A stretch of 64,000 nt of DNA from Prevotella sp. UBA2711. GTDB taxonomy: Bacteria; Bacteroidota; Bacteroidia; Bacteroidales; Bacteroidaceae. This document shows, piece by piece, positions 1 to 8,629 of the stretch. The position numbers were made by a program, and so were the translations under genes. The notes under the pieces were generated by a model. It made no database searches. It was not told the origin of the DNA and worked only from the letters and a program-made list of their open reading frames with translations. How positions within the stretch are numbered: the stretch's first letter is position 1; the number at the start of each line of letters is the position of its first letter. The DNA lies in assembly GCA_002354095.1 (NCBI GenBank), contig DEKX01000002.1, positions 13,835 through 77,834 on the forward strand, in the 5' to 3' direction.

Positions 1-1188
1 TTTGCCATTGGCATCAATATCAACAGCCGTCAGCGTCATTGCATGAGTTGAACCACTGTCGAAGGTACTGATGCGTTCGGCCTTACTCATACCAAAAGTG
101 GTATTGAAGAGAGAGCCATAATCGAAATTCTCTGTATCAGCAAAACCACGCTTACGGTCCAGTTGCTTACCTACATCATAGCTCGAATAGAGTTTTCGAC
201 CGTCTTTCAGTGAAGCAATGGCCAACTGCTCTATCTCGTCCATCGGAAGATTGAGGTACTTCCAGTTGTGTCCGTCATAAGTATGGCGGTCGTACTCCAC
301 CTCATAGGTTTTGTAGTAGGGGCGACGAGGGTCGTTCATCACCATGATAAACGTACCATTCAACTGGCCCCCTACCGTTTCCTCGTAGAAGGATTTGGGG
401 GTATATTTCTTCGTCTGCGTCAATTGTTTACCATTCTTATCTTTGAAAGCATAGGTAAACTCTTTCACAGGTTCGCCCAGCGACAGACAAAGCATCTGGT
501 AAATCTGGGCCAATGCTTCAGTTTTAGCCTTCTGGATATCAGCCGTTTTCTTGCCGTCAGCCACCATCTTACGCAATTGGAGTCCGTATTCACGAAGTTT
601 CGACTTCACAATGGATGCCATACGTGAGGTGCTCTCTGCCGAGAAGGTTTCGGGTTGAACAGACATAGGCACCAGTCCGTATTTCTCAGCTAAGTCAGCC
701 ACACCGCAGAAAGTTCCGCCATCACCGATTGGCGAGTGGAAGAAGAATTGTACGCGCTGGGCATCAATCGGTTCCTTGGCTGTGTCAATCACTCCTTGCA
801 GGAAAAGGTTAGATTTCTCTAACTGATCGTAGAAGAAGAGATAGGCCTGTGAATATTCTACCGTAAGTGAATCAGTGCGTTTGGCAAAATTGGCGCGTAA
901 TACATTCAATCCACTGAACATCCAGCAACGTCCGCTCGACTTTTGGTCGTGAATGGACTGTTTCTTGGTCTCTATATTAAAATAAGTGTCCATTGCTCCG
1001 GCATTGGCAGGATTCTTGGCGAGATTGTCGATGGCATTGGTGGCAATAGCATTGCGCAAGGCCTTATTAGCAGGCTGGGCTGTGTATTGGCGCTGCATCT
1101 GCTGGAGCATCTGTTCGGTGATGCCGCCTGTCTGTGCTGATACCGTCAGGGCGAGGGCAACAGACATCAGTGTCAATGTCTTTCTCAT
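1..1188 (-). CDS. pepC: Aminopeptidase C, exported C1B peptidase (3' end cut by window edge)
   Basis: This is the N-terminal 396 codons of a bleomycin hydrolase / PepC family cysteine aminopeptidase; the gene runs off the left edge. Residues 1-19 form a signal peptide with a VSAQ-type end, so the enzyme is expected outside the cytoplasm, unlike the cytosolic PepC of Firmicutes. The catalytic Cys is C88 in SSGRCWMF and the catalytic His is H382 in STHAM. The Asn completing the triad would lie beyond the edge. The family removes N-terminal amino acids from peptides. Its ATG overlaps the TGA of the upstream M48 gene in an ATGA arrangement (1185-1188), so the two exported peptidases are probably translationally coupled. 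Confidence 0.93.
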   Translation of the reverse strand, partial: MRKTLTLMSVALALTVSAQTGGITEQMLQQMQRQYTAQPANKALRNAIATNAIDNLAKNPANAGAMDTYFNIETKKQSIHDQKSSGRCWMFSGLNVLRANFAKRTDSLTVEYSQAYLFFYDQLEKSNLFLQGVIDTAKEPIDAQRVQFFFHSPIGDGGTFCGVADLAEKYGLVPMSVQPETFSAESTSRMASIVKSKLREYGLQLRKMVADGKKTADIQKAKTEALAQIYQMLCLSLGEPVKEFTYAFKDKNGKQLTQTKKYTPKSFYEETVGGQLNGTFIMVMNDPRRPYYKTYEVEYDRHTYDGHNWKYLNLPMDEIEQLAIASLKDGRKLYSSYDVGKQLDRKRGFADTENFDYGSLFNTTFGMSKAERISTFDSGSTHAMTLTAVDIDANGK

Positions 1189-2087
1189 TTCTTCTTATTT
1201 TTCTTGGATGAAATCTTGATGGTCTTGATAGTCTTGGGAGTACTGGACGTAAAAGATGTGCTGGATTTCCCAGAACCGCCCCTATAATATTTTTTGGCTT
1301 CGGGCAACCAACCCTGTATCTGCTTGATACGAGTAGCATCCGTGGGGTGATCACTGAAAATAGACGATGAGCCGCCACCTGTAGCACTGGACATACGCTG
1401 CCAGAAACTGACAGCTACCTCTGGGTCATAGCCTGCCATTGCTGCGAAGATAAGCCCCATGTGGTCGGCTTCACTCTCCTGTTTACGAGAGAAACCGGAT
1501 GACCAAGCCTGAGCACCTACGCCCAACACCTGAGCACCCAACTGTGTCAAACCTGTGCTTGCACCAGCTCCCTGAGCTACAGCACCCAGTATTTGCATAC
1601 CATATTGTTGTTTGTAGGCATTGCTCAGTCGTTCGGCAGAGTGTTTGGCTACAGCATGAGCAATCTCATGACCCAACACAATGGCAAGTGAAGCCTCGTC
1701 TTTCGTGACAGGTAGGATTCCCTCATAGACCACAATCTTGCCACCAGGCATACAAAAGGCATTGATCTGCTTGTCTTGCACGAGATTGAACTCCCATTTA
1801 TACTGCGATACCTCGGCACCCAACCCGTTGGCATTCAGATAACTCACCACGGCATTGGCCAAATTCTGCCCTACCCGCTTCACCATAGCCGTATTTTGGG
1901 CATTGCTGGAAGCTTTGGCGGTTTTCATATACTCCTGATACTGCTGATTACTGAGGCTGAGTACCTGTTCGTCGCTCACTATCAGATTTTGTCTGCGTCC
2001 CGTAATGGGTACGGTGGATGTTGTGCCACAACTGATCAGTATCAGTGCCACAACTGACAATAGTAGAAATTTTACATTTTTCATCAT
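1185..2087 (-). CDS. M48 family metalloprotease lipoprotein
   Basis: This is a 300-residue zinc metallopeptidase of family M48, of the YcaL/BepA/LoiP kind that acts in periplasmic protein quality control. Residues 1-20 are a lipoprotein signal ending in the lipobox LISC, so it is probably membrane-anchored. The HExxH zinc motif is H140-E141-I-A-H144. The third zinc ligand is E204 in the ESEAD motif. There is no TPR domain, so it is shorter than BepA. The C terminus is a Ser/Thr/Lys-rich tail ending in a run of lysines. It heads a two-gene operon with pepC. The start could be either of two adjacent ATG codons. Confidence 0.92.
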   Translation of the reverse strand: MMKNVKFLLLSVVALILISCGTTSTVPITGRRQNLIVSDEQVLSLSNQQYQEYMKTAKASSNAQNTAMVKRVGQNLANAVVSYLNANGLGAEVSQYKWEFNLVQDKQINAFCMPGGKIVVYEGILPVTKDEASLAIVLGHEIAHAVAKHSAERLSNAYKQQYGMQILGAVAQGAGASTGLTQLGAQVLGVGAQAWSSGFSRKQESEADHMGLIFAAMAGYDPEVAVSFWQRMSSATGGGSSSIFSDHPTDATRIKQIQGWLPEAKKYYRGGSGKSSTSFTSSTPKTIKTIKISSKKNKKK

Positions 2088-2133
2088 ACAATCTATTTAT
2101 TCTTTTGTTTTTTAAGCCATTAAAATCATCATG

Positions 2134-2232
2134 CAAAGATAATGAATAATTTGCTAATCGGTGCGAAGTTACAACTTTTTTATAAAAATCGGTGCAAAAA
2201 TGATGAATAATCACAGATTATGAGTAATTTTG
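2134..2232. promoter_or_regulatory. Divergent promoter region between the M48 gene and the transferase gene
   Basis: A TATCTTTG -7 element on the minus strand (2141-2134) points at the M48 gene. A TAATTTTG -7 element on the plus strand (2225-2232) points at the transferase gene. I see no well-spaced -33 TTTG for either, so the calls rest on the -7 boxes and the gene layout. Confidence 0.5.
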
Positions 2233-2268
2233 CAAACCTAACAAAACTATAAAGAACATATTTGCGAC

Positions 2269-3822
2269 ATGAAACGAATAAAAATAAAACCCATATCGCT
2301 TTTTTGCTTTGCTTGCATTGTGAGCATAGGCACACTGGTGCTTTACAACATCCCGTTTTTTCAGTATGTATATAACAACACGAATGGCAATTGGATGTTC
2401 CTAATGGTATCACTGGTTGTCATCATGTTGGCTGTCAACTTGATGATGACCTATCTTATCATATATCTGATGAGGATGGTTGGACGTATTCTGTTGGCTA
2501 TCCTGTCCGTCATCAATGCGACAGCTGTTTATTTTATCACAACCTATAATGTCATCGTAGATGCAACAACCGTGGGCAATGTGTTTAACACCCGTTATTC
2601 GGAGGCTTCGGGCTTTTTCAGTTGGTCGCTGTGGCTCAGTATATTGGTGTTTGGCATACTGCCTGCCCTATGGTGCCTACTGCAACCTGTCGTCATCGGT
2701 AAGGCAAAGAAAATGGGTATCTGCTGTGGCAGTTCGTTAGCTGTTATCTTGGTTGTAGCGCTGATGAACATCAATCAAACCTTATGGATTGGGCAGCACG
2801 ATACGGAACTGGGCGGACTGCTTCAACCTTGGTCCTATTTGGTAAATAGTGTTCGCTTAGCCAGTAGCAAAATGGATGAGCAGGCAGAAGAAATCAAACT
2901 GCCTGACGGCAAGATAAAGGACAACGAGAAGGCAGTAGTGGTACTTGTCATCGGAGAATCGGCAAGAAAAGCCAATTTCCAACTTTATGGCTATCAACGA
3001 CAGACCAATCCGAAACTTTCGAAACGTGAGGGACTGAAAGTGTATCAGACGAAGGCTTGTGCTACCTATACCACAGCTGGTACGAAAGCTATCCTGGAAC
3101 CTAAAAACACGGACGAGTTGTATGAAATGCTACCCAATTACGCCTTCAGAACAGGGGTTGACGTGGTGTGGCGCACCTCAAACTGGGGCGAACCGCCTAT
3201 TCATATTGAGGAATATCTGAGTGATGTTGACTTAGGTAAACAATATCCCGACACGGACCAAGCCTACGATGGTATCCTATACGCGGGGCTACGCGAACGT
3301 ATTGAAGGCAGCAAAAAGAATAAGGTGCTGATTATTCTGCATACGAGTACCAGTCATGGTCCCAAATACTTCGATAAATATCCGAAGGAATTTGAGGTAT
3401 ATAAACCGGTTGCCCATAATGTGGAAGAAGGCGAGAAGAACACTGAATTGCTTGTGAATGCCTACGACGACACCATCGTATATACAGATTTTCTTCTTGA
3501 CGGTCTGATTGATACGTTGAGTGCTATGACCGACTGGAAAAGTGCTATGATATTCATTTCCGATCATGGTGAGTCTCTTGGTGAAAAAGGTATGTTCATG
3601 CATGGACTGCCCATGCGACTTGCACCCAAGGAACAATATGAGATTCCTTTCCTGGTGTGGACTTCTGAGGGATTCAGGGACTATAAACCTATTGGCAACG
3701 AGAAGACTGACCATTCTTTGCCAACCATACTCGAACAGCACTACATTTTCCACTCCGTGCTCAACCTGTTGTCTATTGAATCTCCTGCCTACAACAAGGA
3801 ATACGACATCTTCAAAAGATAA
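2269..3822 (+). CDS. Phosphoethanolamine transferase-like sulfatase-fold membrane enzyme (EptA/LTA-synthase superfamily)
   Basis: This 517-residue protein has about five transmembrane segments in residues 10-165 and then a periplasmic alkaline-phosphatase-fold domain. The metal-binding GES motif is at 229-231. The nucleophile region is CATYTTAGT (264-272), which contains the Thr that accepts phosphoethanolamine in EptA. The distal metal site SDHGES starts at 431. The layout and the LYGYQRQTNP stretch match enzymes that move phosphoethanolamine from phosphatidylethanolamine onto lipid A or other surface glycans. Lipid A is the best-known acceptor, but the sequence does not fix it. The gene stands alone between a divergent promoter region and a bidirectional terminator. 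Confidence 0.82.
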   Translation: MKRIKIKPISLFCFACIVSIGTLVLYNIPFFQYVYNNTNGNWMFLMVSLVVIMLAVNLMMTYLIIYLMRMVGRILLAILSVINATAVYFITTYNVIVDATTVGNVFNTRYSEASGFFSWSLWLSILVFGILPALWCLLQPVVIGKAKKMGICCGSSLAVILVVALMNINQTLWIGQHDTELGGLLQPWSYLVNSVRLASSKMDEQAEEIKLPDGKIKDNEKAVVVLVIGESARKANFQLYGYQRQTNPKLSKREGLKVYQTKACATYTTAGTKAILEPKNTDELYEMLPNYAFRTGVDVVWRTSNWGEPPIHIEEYLSDVDLGKQYPDTDQAYDGILYAGLRERIEGSKKNKVLIILHTSTSHGPKYFDKYPKEFEVYKPVAHNVEEGEKNTELLVNAYDDTIVYTDFLLDGLIDTLSAMTDWKSAMIFISDHGESLGEKGMFMHGLPMRLAPKEQYEIPFLVWTSEGFRDYKPIGNEKTDHSLPTILEQHYIFHSVLNLLSIESPAYNKEYDIFKR

Positions 3823-3829
3823 AAAATAA

Positions 3830-3859
3830 GGCGAGAGAACCAATCACTGTTCTCTCGCC
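3830..3859. terminator. Bidirectional intrinsic terminator
   Basis: An 11-bp perfect stem (GGCGAGAGAAC / GTTCTCTCGCC) with an 8-nt loop lies between convergent genes. The U-tract is good on the minus strand (TTATTTTTT) and weaker on the plus strand. Confidence 0.8.
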
Positions 3860-3889
3860 TCTTTAAGTTATTACTACTAGTGTTAAAAC

Positions 3890-4249
3890 TTACTTCAAAC
3901 CACGATTATGCATCGTAATGTTGAGCAGCATGACATACGTCTTGTACTGATCCTTGTTCAGGATGTAGTTCATGAAGCCTAAGTCCTTCTTAATGGCTGC
4001 ATCAACACGAGCATCGCGCTCTTCCTTACCATACTGTGTGGCAAACATCATCTCTGCACAGAAGGTCTTGTGGATTTCAGCCACTGCCTCTACCTGATCG
4101 TCTGCCAGATTCAAAGCCTTACCCAACTGATTGATATTTACGCTCAGATTGTAGGCCTCAGCAGAGTTAACACTGTTCATGTTCTCGTTTCCAGCAAATG
4201 TAAGCGTCATGCTCAACATAGCTACTACAGTTAAAAACAATCTTTTCAT
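3890..4249 (-). CDS. Small exported protein of unknown function
   Basis: This 119-residue protein has a clear Sec signal peptide (MKRLFLTVVAM..LTFAG). The mature part is helical and polar, with a LNLADDQVEAVAEIH stretch and a LNKDQYKTYVMLLN stretch near the C terminus. I do not recognise a characterised family. The helical pattern loosely recalls small periplasmic chaperone-like proteins, but the LTxxQ motif of Spy/CpxP is not present. It is a single-gene unit with a good promoter about 125 nt upstream, a long A/T-rich 5' leader and a strong terminator, so it is probably well expressed. Confidence 0.75.
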   Translation of the reverse strand: MKRLFLTVVAMLSMTLTFAGNENMNSVNSAEAYNLSVNINQLGKALNLADDQVEAVAEIHKTFCAEMMFATQYGKEERDARVDAAIKKDLGFMNYILNKDQYKTYVMLLNITMHNRGLK

Positions 4250-4372
4250 TTTCGTTACCCTTTCTTTAATTTAAATTTAACATTAAAACCCCTCTTCTTT
4301 TTCTCTTTTACCTTATTTATTATATAAGGGGCTCGTTATCCTTAGTCGCTCAGTTTTTTCTGATTGACGATG

Positions 4373-4404
4373 CAAAGGTAAGGCTTTTTTGGATACCCTC
4401 CAAA
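4373..4404 (-). promoter_or_regulatory. Promoter for the 119-residue exported protein
   Basis: Read on the minus strand, TTTG (4404-4401), a 20-nt spacer and TACCTTTG (4380-4373) fit the Bacteroidetes -33/-7 consensus. The predicted transcript start near 4367 leaves a leader of about 115 nt. Confidence 0.75.
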
Positions 4405-4501
4405 CATTTTGGGGTGCTGTGTGCGCAAACACACCATTTTCTTGACCTCAGTCAAAGAATCGTCAAAATATGGAATTTTTATGTTTTTAGCATTAAACGG
4501 C

Positions 4502-4532
4502 TTTGTAATTTGCCTATATCAAAATAAATTTG
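4502..4532 (+). promoter_or_regulatory. Promoter for slyD-aroC
   Basis: TTTG (4502-4505), exactly 19 nt, then TAAATTTG (4525-4532). The slyD ATG follows 36 nt after the -7 box. Confidence 0.8.
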
Positions 4533-4568
4533 TAACTTCGCAGCCGAATAAATAAACTAAGGCAGACT

Positions 4569-5159
4569 ATGAGTAATATTCCTAATAAATACATTGCCGT
4601 AAGCTATCGTCTTTATGTGGATGGCGAGAATGGCAAAGAGATGGTTGAAGAGGCTACAACGGATAAGCCTTTCAACTTTATCACAGGTTTCGGCTTCGCT
4701 TTGGATGCTTTCGAGAAAAACTTGCAAGACACCCAGAAGGGCAACGACTTTAGTTTCACTTTGTCGAAGGAAGAAGCATATGGTGACTATGACAAGGCGC
4801 ACGTGATTGACGTGGATCGCGAAATATTCACTGTAAATGGTAAATTCGACAAGGAAAACATCTATCCTGAGGCTATTGTACCTCTGCAGAATGAGGAAGG
4901 ACAGCGTTTCTACGGAAAGATTGTGGAAATAGGCGAACAGAAGGTAAAAATAGACTTGAATCACCCTTTGGCAGGTGAAGCGCTGCATTTTGAAGGCAAG
5001 GTGCTAGAGAATCGTGATGCCACCAACGAAGAGGTGCAGAAACTGATAGCCCACATGAGTGGCGGTTGCAGTGGCGGATGTGGCGGCAACTGTGGCGATT
5101 GTGGTGAAGGCTGCGGCAACAAAGGAGGTTGCGGTGGTTGCGGAGGCGGATGCCATTAA
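4569..5159 (+). CDS. slyD: FKBP-type peptidyl-prolyl isomerase, SlyD family
   Basis: This 196-residue SlyD-type cis-trans prolyl isomerase and chaperone has an FKBP half-domain (about 5-65), an insert-in-flap domain (about 70-125) and the returning FKBP strand with DLNHPLAGEALHFEG. There is no signal peptide, so it is cytoplasmic. The last 35 or so residues form a Gly/Cys tail with eight cysteines and a terminal His. This takes the place of the His-rich nickel tail of enterobacterial SlyD and suggests thiol-based metal binding (Ni, Zn or Cu). It is the first gene of a short operon with aroC, 21 nt downstream, under a consensus promoter. Confidence 0.93.
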   Translation: MSNIPNKYIAVSYRLYVDGENGKEMVEEATTDKPFNFITGFGFALDAFEKNLQDTQKGNDFSFTLSKEEAYGDYDKAHVIDVDREIFTVNGKFDKENIYPEAIVPLQNEEGQRFYGKIVEIGEQKVKIDLNHPLAGEALHFEGKVLENRDATNEEVQKLIAHMSGGCSGGCGGNCGDCGEGCGNKGGCGGCGGGCH

Positions 5160-5180
5160 TCTTACATTATTAATAATAAT

Positions 5181-6257
5181 ATGCGCAATACATTTGGTAA
5201 CATATTCACACTGACCACATTCGGTGAGAGTCATGGTGAGGCTATAGGCGGAGTGGTGGACGGAATGCCTGTCGGTATTCAAATCGATATGGAGTTCATC
5301 CAAAATGAACTGAATCGCCGTCGCCCGGGACAAAGCACAATAACCACCAGCCGACAGGAAGGTGATGTCGTGGAACTGCTGAGTGGCGTGTTTGAAGGGA
5401 AAAGTACAGGAAGTCCTATTGGCTTCATTGTACGTAACAATAATCAGCACTCACAAGACTATGACAATATGCGCCAACTGTATCGCCCATCGCATGCCGA
5501 TTATACCTACGCCCAGAAATATGGACACAGAGACCATCGTGGTGGAGGGCGTTCGTCGGCTCGTATCACCATCAGCCGAGTAGTAGCTGGAGCACTTGCA
5601 AAACTGGCTCTCAGACAGATGGGAATCCGCATTCAGGCTTATACATCGCAAGTAGGACCCATCCAATTGGACAGAGATTATCGAAAATACGACCTCTCAC
5701 TGACGGAAACGAATATCGTAAGATGCCCCGACCCCGTCAAAGCCGCTGAAATGATTCAACTGATATCCCAGGTAAAAGCGGAGGGAGACACGATTGGCGG
5801 AACCATCACTTGTGTTGTCAAAGGTTGTCCTCCTGGTCTGGGGGAACCAGAATTCGGCAAGTTGAATGCTGCGCTGGGAGCAGCAATGCTAAGTATCAAT
5901 GCCGTGAAAGGCTTTGAATATGGTGATGGATTCGAAGGAGTCACAGCTCGCGGATCTGAACAGAACGATGTTTTCGTGAATAGCAACGGACAAATTTCGA
6001 CAATCACTAACCATAGTGGAGGTATTCAGGGAGGTATCAGCAACGGAGAGGACATCTATTTCCGTGTAGCCTTCAAACCTGTAGCCACCTTACTCCGTGA
6101 ACAAGACACCATTGATATTTATGGTAACGCCACAAAACTGACAGCTAAGGGAAGACATGATCCATGTGTGTTGCCTAGGGCTGTACCAATTGTCGAATCT
6201 ATGACTGCAATGACGATTTTGGATTGCTATTTACTCCAAAAGACCACAAAACTATAG
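5181..6257 (+). CDS. aroC: Chorismate synthase
   Basis: This 358-residue enzyme converts 5-enolpyruvylshikimate-3-phosphate to chorismate with reduced FMN, the last shared step of aromatic amino acid synthesis. Family signatures are GESHGEAIGGVVDG near the N terminus, the basic/glycine block GHRDHRGGGRSSAR at about 113-126, and FKPVATL plus GRHDPCVLPRAVPI near the C terminus. The length is normal. It lies 21 nt after slyD and is probably co-transcribed with it. Downstream comes an independent promoter and terminator rather than another gene. Confidence 0.97.
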   Translation: MRNTFGNIFTLTTFGESHGEAIGGVVDGMPVGIQIDMEFIQNELNRRRPGQSTITTSRQEGDVVELLSGVFEGKSTGSPIGFIVRNNNQHSQDYDNMRQLYRPSHADYTYAQKYGHRDHRGGGRSSARITISRVVAGALAKLALRQMGIRIQAYTSQVGPIQLDRDYRKYDLSLTETNIVRCPDPVKAAEMIQLISQVKAEGDTIGGTITCVVKGCPPGLGEPEFGKLNAALGAAMLSINAVKGFEYGDGFEGVTARGSEQNDVFVNSNGQISTITNHSGGIQGGISNGEDIYFRVAFKPVATLLREQDTIDIYGNATKLTAKGRHDPCVLPRAVPIVESMTAMTILDCYLLQKTTKL

Positions 6258-6294
6258 TTTTTCGCATGAAAATACAAAAAAAATCAGCAAAAAC

Positions 6295-6325
6295 TTTGCA
6301 GTTTAAATATTTTGTACTATCTTTG
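6295..6325 (+). promoter_or_regulatory. Orphan consensus promoter after aroC
   Basis: TTTG (6295-6298), exactly 19 nt, TATCTTTG (6318-6325). This is one of the best consensus matches in the window, yet no plus-strand gene follows; the next feature is an intrinsic terminator about 70 nt on. Confidence 0.75.
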
Positions 6326-6331
6326 CACTTG

Positions 6332-6430
6332 CAATTGAAGGGTTTGTGAAAATCCCAATATGCTTTAGTTAAGTCTAGTTTAGTTTTTGTGTTGGTTGAG
6401 AGCAGTCATTTGACTGCTCTCAAATTTTTT
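6332..6430 (+). ncRNA. Candidate small RNA, about 100 nt
   Basis: A perfect-spacing promoter ends at 6325 and a strong terminator hairpin lies at 6396-6423 with a T-tract to 6430. The roughly 65 nt between them hold no open frame worth calling; the ATG at 6360 meets TAG after two codons. The predicted transcript is therefore a short non-coding RNA. Its 3' end just touches the stop codon of the convergent pyrD gene. I do not recognise it as a known RNA family. The alternative is a remnant promoter with a terminator that really serves aroC. Confidence 0.5.
6396..6430 (+). terminator. Intrinsic terminator (candidate sRNA / aroC)
   Basis: A 13-bp perfect inverted repeat (TTGAGAGCAGTCA, 2 nt, TGACTGCTCTCAA) is followed by ATTTTTT on the plus strand. 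There is no T-run on the minus strand. Confidence 0.85.
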
Positions 6431-7337
6431 ATTCCAGACAACCGATAATCTCAGTAATAGAATGACATCCATGCTGGTCGAGCCATTCATTGATTCCATC
6501 ACGCACTTTAATAGTCACTGCAGGGTCGATAAAGTTGGCTGTTCCTATCTCTATCGCTGTAGCACCAGCCATCATGAACTCTATCGCATCACGAGCATTC
6601 ATGATACCGCCAAGGCCGACAACAGGTATCTTAACGGCTTTAGCTACCTGCCACACCATACGCAGGGCAACTGGTTTGACAGCAGGTCCGCTAAGTCCTC
6701 CAGTATTAATACTCAGCACAGTGCGACGCTTCTCTATATCAATAGCCATTCCCATCAAAGTGTTGATCAACGATACACTGTCGGCACCTTGAGCCTCACA
6801 GGCAAGGGCGATATCAGCAATATTCGTCACGTTGGGAGAAAGCTTTACTATCAGCGTCTTATGATAACGCTCACGGACAGCCCTTACTACGCTTTCTGCA
6901 CCGGCACAGGTGACACCGAAAGCCATACCCCCATCTTTTACGTTAGGACAAGAAATATTCAACTCGATGGCTGGTATCTTGTCTAAAGCATCAATGCGAG
7001 CTGCACATTCTGCATAATCATCTGGCGAAGAACCACTGACATTGACAATCATGTTCGTATCAATATCTTTAATCTGAGGATAGATATGCTCACAGAAATA
7101 ATCTACACCTTTATTCTGCAAACCCACACAATTCAACATGCCTGAAGGGGTTTCCGCCATACGGGGATAGTCGTTGCCTTCGCGAGCATGAAGCGTTGTT
7201 CCTTTGACAATGATACCTCCCAATCCGTCGAGAGGGATGAAATCAGCAAACTCCAAACCATACCCAAAAGTTCCGGATGCCGTCATCACTGGATTCTTCA
7301 GCGACAGACGACCTATATTGACGCTTAAATCTGCCAT
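6429..7337 (-). CDS. pyrD: Dihydroorotate dehydrogenase, catalytic subunit (class 1B)
   Basis: This 302-residue FMN enzyme oxidises dihydroorotate to orotate in pyrimidine synthesis. The features are those of class 1B: KNPVMTASGTFGYG at the N terminus, PRMAETPSGMLNCVGLQN, and NISCPNVKDGG, where the active-site base is the Cys of SCPN rather than the Ser of class 2 enzymes. Phosphate-binding glycines are in VVGLGGIMNARDA. Class 1B enzymes pass electrons to NAD through PyrK, and pyrK sits directly upstream with a 13-bp overlap, confirming the assignment. It is cytoplasmic. Confidence 0.96.
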   Translation of the reverse strand: MADLSVNIGRLSLKNPVMTASGTFGYGLEFADFIPLDGLGGIIVKGTTLHAREGNDYPRMAETPSGMLNCVGLQNKGVDYFCEHIYPQIKDIDTNMIVNVSGSSPDDYAECAARIDALDKIPAIELNISCPNVKDGGMAFGVTCAGAESVVRAVRERYHKTLIVKLSPNVTNIADIALACEAQGADSVSLINTLMGMAIDIEKRRTVLSINTGGLSGPAVKPVALRMVWQVAKAVKIPVVGLGGIMNARDAIEFMMAGATAIEIGTANFIDPAVTIKVRDGINEWLDQHGCHSITEIIGCLE

Positions 7338-8110
7338 AATAATTGTTTTACGTTAAATACTGGACCTTCCTTACATACACAGAGATTTCCCTGAGTAGTT
7401 TTCTCCACACAGCACAAACAGGCACCCAATCCGCATGCCATCATATTCTCTAAAGACACTTCACAATCAATATTGGCCTGCTGAGCAAAACGGGCAACAG
7501 CCATCATCATGGGCTTTGGACCACAGGTAGCGATACGATCGAAGTGCTCCTGTTGCAAAATGGAATGATTGGTTACGAAACCTTTTTCTCCTTCCGAGCC
7601 GTCTTCCGTCGTGATACAGACGCGCCCATATTGACGGAAGAGATCTACCTCCAACAAATCATCCTTAGTACGAGCACCCAGAAGAAAAGTAGGCTCAACA
7701 CCTTGCTTTTTCAGTTCTGCCCCCATATACAAAAGAGGAGCCACACCTACACCACCACCTATTAATAAAATAGAGGGGGAATAGGCAGGAATTGGATTAG
7801 GCATCGAAAAACCATTGCCCAGTGGCAGTACACAATTCAGTTTGTCGCCTACATTCAGATGACCTAACTGACGCGTACCTTCACCTATCATAGCCACCAT
7901 CAGCCATAGTTCGTTGGCTTCCTTATCTACAAAATTAATGGATATGGGCCGACGAAGAAAAGTTGAAGCAGAACCATCCACACGAACCTCTACGAACTGA
8001 CCAGGAAGCATCTCAGGAAGCGGCTTGCTGTCAGTAAGGCGCAAAAGAACATGTTTTGCACTAATATGCTCGGTTTGCTTTACTGTCAAATCAAGAATAT
8101 ATTTCTTCAT
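7325..8110 (-). CDS. pyrK: Dihydroorotate dehydrogenase, electron transfer subunit
   Basis: This is a ferredoxin-reductase-like subunit carrying FAD and a [2Fe-2S] cluster that links PyrD to NAD+. It shows the FAD motif RRPIS, the NAD-binding LIGGGVGVAPLLYM, and the cluster cysteines in MACGLGACLCCVEKT followed by CVCKEGPVF. I start it at the ATG at 8110 (MKKYIL, 261 residues). An in-frame extension to 8140 would place the start inside a TAATTTTG -7 element (8145-8138), upstream of any likely transcript start. The gene overlaps pyrD by 13 bp. Confidence 0.94.
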   Translation of the reverse strand: MKKYILDLTVKQTEHISAKHVLLRLTDSKPLPEMLPGQFVEVRVDGSASTFLRRPISINFVDKEANELWLMVAMIGEGTRQLGHLNVGDKLNCVLPLGNGFSMPNPIPAYSPSILLIGGGVGVAPLLYMGAELKKQGVEPTFLLGARTKDDLLEVDLFRQYGRVCITTEDGSEGEKGFVTNHSILQQEHFDRIATCGPKPMMMAVARFAQQANIDCEVSLENMMACGLGACLCCVEKTTQGNLCVCKEGPVFNVKQLLWQI

Positions 8111-8155
8111 ATACACCTTATTAATATAATTTGCCGACAAAATTACGAAAAAAAA

Positions 8156-8183
8156 ATGAGAACACTAAGATTTGTGCTCTCAT
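8156..8183 (-). terminator. Intrinsic terminator of the XRE regulator gene
   Basis: A 10-bp stem with one mismatch (ATGAGAACAC / GTGCTCTCAT, 8-nt loop) is followed on the minus strand by an uninterrupted T-run. The stop codon of the gene lies inside the stem. Confidence 0.75.
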
Positions 8184-8629
8184 TTAGTTTTTAACGGAAC
8201 AAAAGTTTCATAGGTTTGGTCATCATAATAGACCCGTATTTCTGTCACCTTACGAGGTTCTTTGTCAATAATTTTCACTAATGATGGAGAATTATTCATC
8301 GGTGTAGATTTTACACTCTGTGAAAAAACGGGCGACGGATGATCATTTGGTGCTGCATCAAAATCAAGCATCTGTTCAACTGATGAGGAAGAAATGGATT
8401 CTGGCTCCTCTGAAGCAGACTGAACATACATATTTCCGACACCCATTAGCAACCAATCCGTGCTAATTGATGGAAGTTTATTTTTGATGGCCTCCACCAC
8501 ATTAAGGGTGGGGCGAGTTCTTCCAGTGAATATACTGCTCAGGGTTGCAGGTGACAATCCAATAAAATCAGCGAACACTTGTTGACTCATGTGTTGCTCT
8601 TCCATGATACGTTTAATTCTATCTTTCAT
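8180..8629 (-). CDS. XRE-family helix-turn-helix transcriptional regulator
   Basis: This 149-residue protein has an N-terminal HTH_3 domain (about 1-65) with SQQVFADFIGLSPATLS as the two recognition helices and TGRTRPTLNVVEAI following. A tryptophan-containing STDWLLMGVGNMY stretch closes the domain, as in many phage-repressor-like and Bacteroidales housekeeping regulators. The C-terminal half is a low-complexity Ser/Glu/Pro linker and a short basic beta segment. There is no effector domain. It has its own TATCTTTG -7 element (8687-8680) and a terminator. Its targets are unknown; the 770-nt A/T-rich gap upstream may include its own operator. Confidence 0.85.
   Translation of the reverse strand: MKDRIKRIMEEQHMSQQVFADFIGLSPATLSSIFTGRTRPTLNVVEAIKNKLPSISTDWLLMGVGNMYVQSASEEPESISSSSVEQMLDFDAAPNDHPSPVFSQSVKSTPMNNSPSLVKIIDKEPRKVTEIRVYYDDQTYETFVPLKTK

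Noticed and set aside
5049..5159. Cys-rich C terminus as a separate metallothionein gene
   Set aside because: It is in frame with and directly continues the SlyD domain, the usual place for a metal-binding tail.
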